NCBI GenBank assembly: GCA_946478775.1
Contig: CAMLDR010000016.1
Location: 1-38,175, forward strand
Source of the DNA: an uncultured Flavobacteriales bacterium
GTDB lineage: Bacteria > Bacteroidota > Bacteroidia > Flavobacteriales > Crocinitomicaceae
Reading direction: 5' to 3'
Length of the DNA: 38,175 nucleotides
Below, one piece after another: positions 15,385 through 23,716 of the stretch; positions within the stretch are counted from its first letter, which is position 1; each line of letters starts with the position of its first letter. Below the pieces are notes generated by a model, which saw only the letters and a program-made list of their open reading frames with translations, made no database searches and was not told the DNA's origin. The position numbers and the translations under genes were made by a program.

Positions 15385-16209
15385 TTATTTAGCAGCCTTC
15401 ACCTGTCTTAAACGTTCGTATAAGATCATTCCCGTTGCCACACCAACATTCAAAGAAGAAATATCTCCGGCCATTGGAATGGACAGGCGCACATCCGACA
15501 TTTTCAATAAATCGTGTGAAATACCATCTTCTTCTGATCCAACAATAATCGCCGTTGGGCCAAAGAACGAATAACTTTCAGCAGAAACCTTTGTTTTTTC
15601 TGTACAGGAAACGATCTGGAAACCGCTTTGCTGTAAATAGAACAAACTGTTTTTCAATAAATCTGTTTTACAAACGGGAATGCTGTGTAATGCTCCGGCA
15701 GAAGTCTTGATTGCGTCTGCAGAAACCAATGCACTTCCTTTTGAAGGGACCAAAATTGCATCAACTCCCATACAAGCTGCTGTACGTGCAATTCCACCGA
15801 AATTCCGTACGTCTGTAATGCGGTCAAGTACCAAAATGCAGGGTTCTTTTCCTTCCGTAAGCCACTGATCGCACAATTCCTCGATGTTTTTGTATTCAAC
15901 CGGGGAAGTAAATGCAATCACTCCCTGGTGATTGTTTGCCGTTAATTTGTTTAATTTTTCAATCGGAACAAACTGCAGCTGGTATTCTTTGCCGATCAAA
16001 GCCGTTCTCAATTCCTCGAACAAATCCTTATCAATCCCTTTTTGGATGAGGATTTTATTGATCTCTACTTCATTTTTGATTGCTTCGATCACCACGCGGA
16101 TACCATAGATAATATCCGACGGATCTTCTTTTGGTTTGCGTTCATAATCCTTTTTATCGCGGCCAAATCCTCCGCTTCTTTCCTCCCGGTCGTTCTTCTT
16201 ATTATACAT
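15385..16209 (-). CDS. rlmB: 23S rRNA (guanosine-2'-O)-methyltransferase, RlmB-type SPOUT enzyme
   Basis: 274 residues from ATG 16209. A charged N-terminal stretch (KKNDREERSGGFGR) precedes a substrate-binding L30e-like domain (DIIYGIRVVIEAI...) and the TrmH-like SPOUT domain: VLDRITDVRNFGGIARTA, IVGSEEDGIS and LSIPMAGDISSLNVGVATGMILYE, which form the trefoil-knot SAM site. RlmB methylates G2251 in the peptidyl-transferase P loop. Start choice: ATG 16209 overlaps the OsmC stop by 8 bases (ATGTATAA); an earlier in-frame start at 16275 would run deep into OsmC and adds a non-family peptide. Confidence 0.9.
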   Translation of the reverse strand: MYNKKNDREERSGGFGRDKKDYERKPKEDPSDIIYGIRVVIEAIKNEVEINKILIQKGIDKDLFEELRTALIGKEYQLQFVPIEKLNKLTANNHQGVIAFTSPVEYKNIEELCDQWLTEGKEPCILVLDRITDVRNFGGIARTAACMGVDAILVPSKGSALVSADAIKTSAGALHSIPVCKTDLLKNSLFYLQQSGFQIVSCTEKTKVSAESYSFFGPTAIIVGSEEDGISHDLLKMSDVRLSIPMAGDISSLNVGVATGMILYERLRQVKAAK

Positions 16210-16606
16210 TGAATGTGATTTCAAGTTCCATATCTTCACTAACTGATTTTGCAACAGGACAAGCCAAAGCTGCACGTTTTACTTTTTCAATAGTCGCTTC
16301 GTCCCAACCATTGTTTCTAAGATCGATGTCAATGACCAATTTCCCGATTCTTCGGGGTGAAGCGGCCATGATTTTAGTCACAGTTGCAAAGCCATTTTCG
16401 TAAGTATGACCGTGTTCTTTACAGTAAATCCCGATGATACTAATCATACAGGAAGCGTAAGCAGTTGCTACTAAATCTGTTGGAGAGAATTTCTCCCCTT
16501 TCCCATGATTGTCTGTTGGCGCGTCTGTATGAATGACCGTCCCGGATTGAAGATGTGTGCATTCTGTGCGCAATCCTCCAAGATATTTTACTGTTGCTGT
16601 TGCCAT
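16202..16606 (-). CDS. OsmC-family protein
   Basis: 134 residues, normal OsmC length. SPTDLVATAYASCMISIIGIYCKEHG carries the first conserved Cys, and ALACPVAKS the second; the pair is the peroxidatic/resolving set of OsmC/Ohr enzymes, which reduce organic hydroperoxides in the cytosol with dihydrolipoyl-type reductants. LipA and Lpd, which make and reduce lipoyl groups, are encoded within 15 kb, but not in the same operon. It is the first gene of the operon with rlmB and RDD. Subgroup (OsmC, YhfA-like) not resolved. Confidence 0.88.
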   Translation of the reverse strand: MATATVKYLGGLRTECTHLQSGTVIHTDAPTDNHGKGEKFSPTDLVATAYASCMISIIGIYCKEHGHTYENGFATVTKIMAASPRRIGKLVIDIDLRNNGWDEATIEKVKRAALACPVAKSVSEDMELEITFNV

Positions 16607-16626
16607 TAATTATTGAAATGTGGATA

Positions 16627-16634
16627 CAAAGGTA
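16627..16634 (-). promoter_or_regulatory. -7 box of the osmC-rlmB-RDD operon
   Basis: Minus strand reads TACCTTTG, a full match, 20 nt before the ATG at 16606. Confidence 0.6.
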
Positions 16635-16750
16635 ATTCTATTAAACGTAATTAAATATTACCTGTTAATTTAATAGCAGTTTCAGCGTTTGGGGGATGTA
16701 CTTAATTGTTTAAATTGCTTGATCCTTAAACGATCATTTCAATAGATCTA

Positions 16751-17359
16751 ATGAAAATATTACTAATTGTTTTTAGTTCACTGAGTATTTCATCCTGCAG
16801 TTTCGTTCATTACATGGGAACTAAGAGCACGGTTGACAAATCTACATTGGAAATTGATAATTATTTAACCACGAATAAGATTGATTATTACGATTATAAT
16901 CTCCTATTAAAAGATGAAATGATTGATTCATTATCAAGTAAAAGGCATGCTGTAAATTTATGGCAATTGGAGTATGGTACAACGCAATCAACCATTCAAC
17001 TGCGAATTTACGATTCACTTGGAGAGCTTGTAAATGCATATGTTCAATGTTACGGAGAATTTAAAAGATTGAATATTTTATCCGAAAAGCCTTTTAAAAC
17101 GTTCAGCCACTTACCGACTAATTTTGATTTGCGATTCAGGGATAATCTGGATTTATGGAATATCAGTGAAGTTGACAGGCAAGAAATTTTGGTAAAAACA
17201 AGCAGTAAGAAATTCACGTTTGTAGTTTACTGGAATGTTTGGTCGAATTACTACTCGAGGGTCATGCTGAAAGAACTCAAAAATTACTTGAGAAAGTTTG
17301 ATATGAAGAATGAGGTTTTAATCATACTGGTGAATACAGATTATTCGATAGTGAAATGA
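16751..17359 (+). CDS. Putative lipoprotein, unknown function
   Basis: 202 residues. Signal peptide MKILLIVFSSLSISSC with the lipobox-like ISSC (Cys16). The mature protein has no motif I recognise; it is rich in Tyr, Asn, Leu and Lys and contains a predicted beta segment KKFTFVVYWNVWSNYYSRVML followed by a helix and EVLIILVNTDYS, which vaguely recalls a thioredoxin-like end without the CxxC. Base composition is lower in GC than its neighbours lipA and rlmB, a sign of recent acquisition or relaxed selection. No -7 box was found just upstream. Expected location is the periplasm or outer membrane. Confidence 0.6.
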   Translation: MKILLIVFSSLSISSCSFVHYMGTKSTVDKSTLEIDNYLTTNKIDYYDYNLLLKDEMIDSLSSKRHAVNLWQLEYGTTQSTIQLRIYDSLGELVNAYVQCYGEFKRLNILSEKPFKTFSHLPTNFDLRFRDNLDLWNISEVDRQEILVKTSSKKFTFVVYWNVWSNYYSRVMLKELKNYLRKFDMKNEVLIILVNTDYSIVK

Positions 17360-17388
17360 GATATGGATGGGGAAGTTGAAGGTCTTAG

Positions 17389-17420
17389 CTTTTCAATTTT
17401 TCACTTTTCAATTCTCCATT
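17389..17420. repeat. Single arm of the ~110-bp repeat family
   Basis: CTTTTCAATTTTTCACTTTT then CAATTCTCCATT. Its reverse complement matches the left arm of copy A (12689-12720) with one extra heptamer. It lies between the orphan lipoprotein gene and the lipA promoter. Confidence 0.6.
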
Positions 17421-17438
17421 AAATTGATTGCTTCTTCG

Positions 17439-17446
17439 TACTTTTG
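17439..17446 (+). promoter_or_regulatory. -7 box of lipA
   Basis: TACTTTTG, full match, giving a leader of about 55 nt before ATG 17507. No TTG at the right -33 distance. Confidence 0.55.
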
Positions 17447-17506
17447 TAGAATCAAATTTTACATTACCAAAGGTGCTGGATTTTTGAACAGCGGAAAGGC
17501 ACGACT

Positions 17507-18388
17507 ATGTCAGAAGAAATAACAACAACAGAGAATAACGTTCGTATTAAAAAACCAAGCTGGTTGCGTGTAAAGCTTCCAATTGGAGAAAATTACCGAA
17601 AGGTAAGAGCGTTGGTTGATGAACATAAATTACATACCATTTGCGAAAGCGGTTCCTGCCCGAATATGGGCGAGTGCTGGGGAGAAGGGACCGCAACGTT
17701 CATGATCCTGGGGAATATCTGTACCCGTTCGTGCGGTTTTTGTGCGGTTCAAACCGGAAAACCGGAAGCAATTGATGAATTTGAGCCGGGAAAAGTGGCA
17801 CATTCCATCAAGACCATGCAGATCAAGCACGCAGTGATTACTTCGGTAGACCGCGATGATCTGAAAGACGGAGGTTCCGGAATTTGGGTTCAGACTGTGC
17901 GTGCCGTTCGTCATCAGAGCCCCGGAACAACCATGGAAACCCTGATTCCTGATTTCGCCGGAAAATGGGAAAACCTGCAGCAAATTATTGATGTGGCTCC
18001 TGAAATTGTTTCACATAACCTGGAAACAGTGCGCCGCCTGACCAAACAAGTGCGTATCCAGGCAAAATACGACCGAAGTCTGGAAGTGCTGTTCCGCCTG
18101 AAAAAAGGAGGGATGCGGACAAAATCCGGTGTAATGCTTGGTTTGGGTGAAACAGATGAAGAAGTGATTGAAACGATGGAAGATTTGAGAGCTGTTGGAG
18201 TAGATATCCTCACTTTGGGACAATACCTGCAGCCAACTCCCAAACATTTACCGATTGTTGAATTCGTAACTCCGGAACGCTTCGATAAATACCGCGAACT
18301 GGGAATGAAAATGGGATTCCGTTTCGTAGAAAGCGGCCCGCTTGTTCGTTCTTCCTATCATGCGGAGAAGCATATTTTCGACTTGTAG
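17507..18388 (+). CDS. lipA: Lipoyl synthase (radical SAM)
   Basis: 293 residues. The auxiliary [4Fe-4S] cluster motif [12 protein letters not shown] (C-x4-C-x5-C) near residue 46 and the radical SAM motif CTRSCGFC (C-x3-C-x2-C) near 72-79 are intact, as is the C-terminal RSSYHAE with the Ser ligand. It inserts two sulfurs into octanoyl groups on the H protein and on the E2 subunits of 2-oxoacid dehydrogenases. LipB is not in the window; lpdA, the E3 partner that reoxidises lipoyl groups, is 12.5 kb away. Single-gene transcript by spacing. Confidence 0.97.
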   Translation: MSEEITTTENNVRIKKPSWLRVKLPIGENYRKVRALVDEHKLHTICESGSCPNMGECWGEGTATFMILGNICTRSCGFCAVQTGKPEAIDEFEPGKVAHSIKTMQIKHAVITSVDRDDLKDGGSGIWVQTVRAVRHQSPGTTMETLIPDFAGKWENLQQIIDVAPEIVSHNLETVRRLTKQVRIQAKYDRSLEVLFRLKKGGMRTKSGVMLGLGETDEEVIETMEDLRAVGVDILTLGQYLQPTPKHLPIVEFVTPERFDKYRELGMKMGFRFVESGPLVRSSYHAEKHIFDL

Positions 18389-18403
18389 ATTCCCGGTTTT
18401 TAG

Positions 18404-18430
18404 TTGCTTTGATTTATATTGTTAAATTTG
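18404..18430 (+). promoter_or_regulatory. Promoter of the membrane/coiled-coil gene
   Basis: TTG at 18404-18406 and TAAATTTG at 18423-18430 (full match), 16 bases apart; ATG 18450 follows 19 nt later. Confidence 0.6.
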
Positions 18431-18449
18431 AGTAACTGAAACTAACACT

Positions 18450-19235
18450 ATGGAGAATCTAGAAGAAGAAGCTACTAAAAAACACAATGTATTCTCAAAA
18501 GTTTATGAGAATATTCGTTCTGAAATGAATCATCGTTCAAAGTCAAGATTTATTGGCTCATATGTAATATCATGGATTATCGTAAATTGGAAAGCTCCAA
18601 TTTTTTTGTTTTTTGCAGATATTCCCTTAGTTGATAAGTTGGAATCCTCATTTTGTAAGGTCACACCAAGTAGTTGGTCGTTACCGTTGATTGGTGTAAT
18701 AATTTACATTGTAATAATTCCATTTTTGGAAGATTCATTATTATATATCAATGATTTGTTTCTTCATCCTTTGAAAATTTCAAAGCTTCATTTAGAACAT
18801 AAATCTTTAATGGCTCAGCTAAAAAAAAATATACTTCTTGAACAAGAGAGAAATAGGTTGATTTCTGAGATGAGTGTCGAAAGTGAAACAAAGAAATTAA
18901 TTGATAATAATAAATTTTTGTCTGAAGAATTGGAAGATCTTAAGAAGGTTATTGAATCGAAGAATAACATTATTTCGGAATTGGAGAAAAAAGTTTTAAG
19001 TGGAAGGAGGTCTAATAGCCTGAGCGATAATCAAATCAAAGTTTTAAGAGATACTGAATTTTTTAGTTCCTTACTAAAGAAATTATATTCTAATGAGTCC
19101 TATTCTACTCGCAAGGAAAATGTGAAAAGGGAAGTGGCTGAGTATTTAATTGCTAGGGATTTGATTAAAGATGATGATTTACGCTATACTTTAACTTCAA
19201 ATGGAATTTCTTTTGTGGAAAATTATTTGTTGTAA
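18450..19235 (+). CDS. Membrane-anchored coiled-coil protein, unknown function
   Basis: 261 residues, clearly AT-richer than its neighbours. Order of parts: a basic N-terminal cytosolic segment (about 1-35), two membrane helices (about 36-60 and 76-95, SLPLIGVIIYIVIIPFL), a long Lys/Glu-rich coiled coil (about 115-190) and a C-terminal globular piece (about 200-261) with a possible winged-helix look: NQIKVLRDTEFFSSLLKKLY, REVAEYLIARDLI and TLTSNGISFVENYLL. I recognise no family. It has its own promoter and stands between two unrelated genes and next to a repeat-rich gap, so horizontal acquisition is likely. A membrane-sensor or phage-exclusion role is possible but unsupported. Confidence 0.65.
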   Translation: MENLEEEATKKHNVFSKVYENIRSEMNHRSKSRFIGSYVISWIIVNWKAPIFLFFADIPLVDKLESSFCKVTPSSWSLPLIGVIIYIVIIPFLEDSLLYINDLFLHPLKISKLHLEHKSLMAQLKKNILLEQERNRLISEMSVESETKKLIDNNKFLSEELEDLKKVIESKNNIISELEKKVLSGRRSNSLSDNQIKVLRDTEFFSSLLKKLYSNESYSTRKENVKREVAEYLIARDLIKDDDLRYTLTSNGISFVENYLL

Positions 19236-19264
19236 AACACTCTTCAAATTTCAGCTAAAAATCC

Positions 19265-19390
19265 CAATTCTCACATTCCTACAACTACAGTAATTTAGCA
19301 ATTTCACATACATTCTTTTCACTTTTCACTTTTCACTTTTCAATTCTCCATTTTCAATTAATTCCAACCTTTATCACACATTTTAGAAAT
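19265..19390. repeat. Copy of the lpdA upstream region
   Basis: Aligns with 30806-30908. Shared blocks: CATTCCTACAAC, ATTTAGCA, ACATTCTTTT, and the last 42 bases (19349-19390, CATTTTCAATTAAT... to ...CACATTTTAGAAAT) match at 38 positions. Between them this copy holds heptamers of TTTTCAC where the lpdA copy holds TTTTGCA. Confidence 0.75.
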
Positions 19391-19404
19391 TTCAAAACCA
19401 ATTT

Positions 19405-20775
19405 TCAAAGCCCCAGCTTACCGGTAATAAATTGTTCCGACAGATTCATCTTATTCGTTTTTGCCAGTGTTTCAATCAATTTCCCCTGTGCTGACAGGTA
19501 AGAGATTTCACGTGCATTGACCAAAAAAAGTGAGCTTTCGCCATTGAGAAAGAGAATCCGTTCCGCATCTGCCAGTTGGCGATACCTGGAAGCAATGGTT
19601 TCTGCCATTTGTGCCTGGGTGAAAGCGGTATTCCATTCATTCCGGATTTGAAGCTGTTTGGTACGCAAGTCACGTTGTTTGAGTTGTTGGTCCAATTGGG
19701 TGTTTTCAATTTTTATGTTGGTCATCTTTAAACTATTGCGTTCCTTTCTCAAAAGAATGGGCATATAGAAAGTTGCGCCCCATTTGTAATTAGCCCAGGT
19801 ATAATTGGTCGAAATGAAATCAGGAGCGGGTGTCAGCAGGTTGTAATTGACACTTAACTGAGGTTTGATTTGTTCGATTTTCAGTCTGCGTTCGAAGCCC
19901 AAATCTGCCAATTTCCAGTCGTAATAGCGTACAGCCGGATGTGTCCCGGTGGAGTCCACAAACAACCTATTAGGTTCATTAATGGTTAGTGGTTCCGGTG
20001 TCAGCGCAGTATCCAGTTGAAGGGGAATTCGTCCTTTTTCCCATAGGAAATTTTCAACGGCAATTTTTGCGTTGAGTTGGTTTAATTTACGTTGTTCTAC
20101 TTCCATTTTACGCAAAAACAATTGCGCGGATGCTTCAACGGTATCGATGTAGGGTCGGTCTCCAAGTGCTGCATTTGAGAGCAATTGGTCAAATCGGATT
20201 TCGGCAAAATCAAGGCCTTCGATTGCTAATTGATACTGTGCTTCTTGTTCCTGCCATTGAATGAATGCCTGTCCGGCCTGATAAAGGAGTTCATTCAGAA
20301 TTAACTGCTGTTCCACATAACTCTGATTCAATGCTACCTGCGCTTGTTTGATTTGGGTTCTGCGCTCATCCGTAAACATTCCTCTTCCCAATTGTGCTTC
20401 GAAACCTAAGTAAGTCAATCCCGCATCCGGAACGCGGTTTTGAGGATTTAAATAGGTTCCGCGATTCCAATCTCCCATAGCTTTGATGTCTATTCCCAGA
20501 CGAGTGGGAATTTTAATTCCGGTGGAAAGGGTGCTGTAATAAGTAGTCCCATTAAACACTTTTTGATCGATTCCTCCCAATAGAACAGGATCAAAACTCC
20601 CTTTGGACTGACGAATAAAAACTTCAGCCATTTCTACCTGGTTGGTGGCTACAAGCGCTACCGGATGGTTTTCTTTTACCTGCTGCAAGTAATTGGTTAA
20701 GGTCAGTTGCTTTACCGTATCTTGCGCCCAACTAATGGAATTCAATAAAACCAGAATCAGAATACCTGTTCTCAT
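19405..20775 (-). CDS. TolC-like outer membrane factor
   Basis: 456 residues with signal peptide MRTGILILVLLNSISWAQ. The rest is the two-repeat alpha-helical pattern of the outer membrane efflux protein family: a first repeat (LTLTNYLQQVKENHPVALVATNQVEMAEVFIRQ...), a central strand block with FEAQLGRGMF, and a second repeat with RYYDWKLADLGFERRLKIEQIKPQLSVNYN. Such proteins trimerise into an outer membrane barrel plus periplasmic tunnel. Its ATG overlaps the stop of the HlyD gene by one base (TAATG), so it is the last gene of the TetR-ABC-HlyD-TolC operon and the likely exit duct of that export machine. Confidence 0.88.
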   Translation of the reverse strand: MRTGILILVLLNSISWAQDTVKQLTLTNYLQQVKENHPVALVATNQVEMAEVFIRQSKGSFDPVLLGGIDQKVFNGTTYYSTLSTGIKIPTRLGIDIKAMGDWNRGTYLNPQNRVPDAGLTYLGFEAQLGRGMFTDERRTQIKQAQVALNQSYVEQQLILNELLYQAGQAFIQWQEQEAQYQLAIEGLDFAEIRFDQLLSNAALGDRPYIDTVEASAQLFLRKMEVEQRKLNQLNAKIAVENFLWEKGRIPLQLDTALTPEPLTINEPNRLFVDSTGTHPAVRYYDWKLADLGFERRLKIEQIKPQLSVNYNLLTPAPDFISTNYTWANYKWGATFYMPILLRKERNSLKMTNIKIENTQLDQQLKQRDLRTKQLQIRNEWNTAFTQAQMAETIASRYRQLADAERILFLNGESSLFLVNAREISYLSAQGKLIETLAKTNKMNLSEQFITGKLGL

Positions 20776-22097
20776 TACTTCTTTGTTTTTGTTTTAGCTG
20801 CAGAATCGGCAGGTAAATAATAGTTCGGAGGGAATCCGTTGATCTTTCGCCATAATTCATACCAAATAGGAACATTATCGAGTAAAGTCATTGTTTTTAC
20901 AGCAACTCCCATCCGCAATTCCTTTGGCCAGGGATGATCGTTTTTATCAGGTGCAACCAGTACCCGGTATTTTCCATTCGTTCCCACAAAATTATCGATA
21001 GCAACCACCTTTCCTCCATACGATCCATAACTCACCATCGGCCATCCGGAGAAAACAATTGCCGGCCATCCGTCAAATTGCAGCCGCACTTCGTTTCCCA
21101 GATGAACAAGCGGCAAATCAACAGGAGACACGAACATCTCTACGGCAAAATCAGAAAGATTGGGAACGATGCTAACCAGTTCAGTTCCTTCTTTTACGGT
21201 CTCACCCACACCATTTTTCAGTGCCTTGGAAATATATCCATCCTGAGGTGCAGTAACATAATAATATCCGGATCGGATGCTGTAGTTACTGATTTGATTT
21301 TGCATTTTCGTAACGGTTGCTTCCGTGTCATACAAACTGGAAAGGGCGGTCGATTTTTCCGATTCACCTTTCGCAATCTTGTCACGGTAATCTGCATCAA
21401 TGGATTGGATTTCAGTGATTGCATTGATTAACTCGTTTCGTGATGCTAATAATTTGTTTTCCAGGCTCACTACTTTTGCCTCCATTTCCTGAACTTTTAA
21501 TCGCTTATTTTCCAATTCTGTCAGAGATTTTAAATTCTGACGATGCAATTCTTCCGTTCGTTCGTATTGTTTCACCGCAATTTCAAGTTGCTTTTCATTG
21601 GCTTTGTAGTCCATGCTGTCTGAGGTCACTTTGAGCTTGGATTGCCGCACTTTATTGCGGGCTTGTTGAAGTTTTAATCCGCGACTGTCAATCAACGCAT
21701 CAATTTGTCTGTCAAGCGACTGCACTTTTTGCATATATGATTCGGCGCTGTTTTCTTTAGAACGCATAGCAGAAGATGATCTCTCAATAAGGGCCGGGTC
21801 CATGTATTCACTTTTGATTTCACTGAGATAAACAAGCGTGTCTCCTTTTTTGATGGCCTGTCCTTCCTGTACGTACCATTTTTCAATTCTCCCACCGATG
21901 ATGGAATGAACTGTTTGTGGTCTGTTATTCGGACTAAGCGCAGTTACGGTTCCCGGGGAATCAATATTTTGGGTCCAGGGTAAGAACAAAATAACAAGCA
22001 TTATTCCGAAAAAGTATAAACTAACTCTTCGCCAGCGCAAAGGAGCTTTTAGTCTTCGGGCGGTTTGTACGCAGTGATAAGATTCAAATCGTTTCAT
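20775..22097 (-). CDS. HlyD-family membrane fusion protein
   Basis: 440 residues. A short cytosolic N-terminus, one membrane helix (about 26-44, VSLYFFGIMLVILFLPW), a split lipoyl/biotinyl domain (GGRIEKWYVQEGQAIKKGDTL and later APQDGYISKALKNGVGETVKEG), and a long periplasmic coiled-coil hairpin between them (about 105-275). It should bridge the inner membrane ABC subunit and the TolC-like protein. The 4-base overlap with the ABC gene (22094-22097) and 1-base overlap with the TolC gene show strong translational coupling. Substrate unknown. Confidence 0.9.
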   Translation of the reverse strand: MKRFESYHCVQTARRLKAPLRWRRVSLYFFGIMLVILFLPWTQNIDSPGTVTALSPNNRPQTVHSIIGGRIEKWYVQEGQAIKKGDTLVYLSEIKSEYMDPALIERSSSAMRSKENSAESYMQKVQSLDRQIDALIDSRGLKLQQARNKVRQSKLKVTSDSMDYKANEKQLEIAVKQYERTEELHRQNLKSLTELENKRLKVQEMEAKVVSLENKLLASRNELINAITEIQSIDADYRDKIAKGESEKSTALSSLYDTEATVTKMQNQISNYSIRSGYYYVTAPQDGYISKALKNGVGETVKEGTELVSIVPNLSDFAVEMFVSPVDLPLVHLGNEVRLQFDGWPAIVFSGWPMVSYGSYGGKVVAIDNFVGTNGKYRVLVAPDKNDHPWPKELRMGVAVKTMTLLDNVPIWYELWRKINGFPPNYYLPADSAAKTKTKK

Positions 22098-23716
22098 AAT
22101 CCTAAATCATTAAAATCAATGGTTTTCCAATTGAGAGGAAGTACGTTTTCGGAAGCGATAACAAATGTCGTTTCCGGGTTGTTTGCATGCATGTCTTCAA
22201 TCAATTTCAAGCGGTCTTCTGCTTTAATCGGTGAGCCGATAAAGGAAATGATCAGCAGGTTTGGGTTGTTTACAATTGCCCGTGCAATCAGCAAGCGGTC
22301 CCGCTCTTCTTCTGAAAGCAATTTGTTGGATTTACTAATTTTAAAGTCCAGGCCTTTTTGCTGATCTTTAAATAAGTGGGACAATCCTACTAAATGAAGC
22401 ACATCAATAACTTGTTGGTCTGAAATCGTGATTCTTCCAAGTTGTATGTTTTCAAGTAAACTTCCCTCAATCAGATGAGTTCCTTTGGCAAACCAGCCAA
22501 TCTGATCAAATCCGGAAGTGAGCTGATTTCCATTTGGAATGTGAAAGTTCCATCGGGGAGCAAAGTTGCTGTCAACGGTTGGATCAATAAGCTGACGAAG
22601 AAACTTCGTTATTTTTACCTGGCTACTTCCTGTAAGTTGGGTGTTTTGACCTTTTTCGATGTGAATAATCGGTTTACTTTCTTCCACATTTACACGGATC
22701 ATTTCCAATGGAAATAGCCGGACTGCTTTTTCAGTCATGTTTTCCTCAAATGTCACCGGAATATCACGTACTTCTTCCAATTTTTCCAAAGAGGTACACA
22801 CGTCGTAAAGTGTTTCAAGGGATTGAATGATTTTCTCAACAGCAGCAAGCAGTAATAAAATGAGTACTTCAGCAGCTACAAATTGTCCTAAATTAATTTG
22901 CTGCGAGATGACCAGGTAGCCTCCTAAACCAAGCAGTGAGGCAACTATCAATGCTTTAATAGCAATCATCCAGATGAACTGTTTCCACAAAATCTGAAAG
23001 TGATTTTCACGACTTTTTAAGTAATTATTTCCATGTTCATCCAGTCGGTTTAACGAAAGTTTCTCATTTGGTATCAGGCGAAAACTCCAATCAGCACGCG
23101 CAATTTCCTGCAGCCAATAGGCACTTGCATATTTGTATTTCGATTCTTTTAACGAGGTTTCCAATCCTCTTTTTATAATCGGACGAAAGATCAAAACCAA
23201 TAATAAAATCAGTAGAAAACTGAAAGCGATATAGAATGGATGATAGAGGGATAAAACCAATAAGCTGAATGCAATTTGCAAAAATGCAGAAGTGAAATCC
23301 AATAAAACCTTTGAAAATCCTTTTTGTAAGCTGATGACATCAAAAAAGCGATTCATTAATTCTGCGGGGATTTTACCGGCGAGTGCCTGACGGTTGAATC
23401 GCGGAAAGCGATGTGCGAAGTCAAAAGAGTAACGCACATAAATACGTTGCTGGATGTTTTCCGTAATACGCAATTGCATGATTTGCATAACTCCGGTGAG
23501 AACTACACCTGCAATTACCAATAAAACAAGTAATACCCAGGAGGTGGTAATCTGTCCGCTTTGTATGAAATGAATAACTGACTGAATACCTAAAGGTAAG
23601 CTCAGGCTTAGGATCCCGCTGACAACAGCATAAAAGTAAAGTGCTGAAATATCTGCTTTTTCCAGTTTTAGTAAATCACTTAGCCGTTTCCACGGGCTAA
23701 TGGCAGGTGTTTCCAT
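22094..23716 (-). CDS. ABC half-exporter with catalytically dead ATPase domain
   Basis: 540 residues. Residues about 15-310 form a six-helix type 1 exporter domain, as in HlyB/LapB transporters but with no C39 peptidase domain. The C-terminal nucleotide-binding fold is recognisable but every catalytic motif is altered: Walker A reads LTGSSQVKITKFL instead of GxSGSGKST; the Q-loop position is Lys (IGWFAKG); the signature is LSEEERDR instead of LSGGQRQR; Walker B LLIISFIGSP has lost Asp and Glu; and the H-loop reads IASENV. The reading frame is intact and overlaps both neighbours, so this is not simple decay. It may need an unseen active partner or work as a gated, ATP-independent scaffold. Confidence 0.85.
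   Translation of the reverse strand: METPAISPWKRLSDLLKLEKADISALYFYAVVSGILSLSLPLGIQSVIHFIQSGQITTSWVLLVLLVIAGVVLTGVMQIMQLRITENIQQRIYVRYSFDFAHRFPRFNRQALAGKIPAELMNRFFDVISLQKGFSKVLLDFTSAFLQIAFSLLVLSLYHPFYIAFSFLLILLLVLIFRPIIKRGLETSLKESKYKYASAYWLQEIARADWSFRLIPNEKLSLNRLDEHGNNYLKSRENHFQILWKQFIWMIAIKALIVASLLGLGGYLVISQQINLGQFVAAEVLILLLLAAVEKIIQSLETLYDVCTSLEKLEEVRDIPVTFEENMTEKAVRLFPLEMIRVNVEESKPIIHIEKGQNTQLTGSSQVKITKFLRQLIDPTVDSNFAPRWNFHIPNGNQLTSGFDQIGWFAKGTHLIEGSLLENIQLGRITISDQQVIDVLHLVGLSHLFKDQQKGLDFKISKSNKLLSEEERDRLLIARAIVNNPNLLIISFIGSPIKAEDRLKLIEDMHANNPETTFVIASENVLPLNWKTIDFNDLGL

Noticed and set aside
16210..16275. Upstream start for rlmB
   Set aside because: It would place 22 hydrophobic residues unlike the family inside the OsmC gene; ATG 16209 gives the usual stop-start overlap.
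19236..19404. A small gene or sRNA in the repeat-rich gap
   Set aside because: No open frame with family similarity and no hairpin plus T-run typical of an sRNA; the content is explained by repeats.
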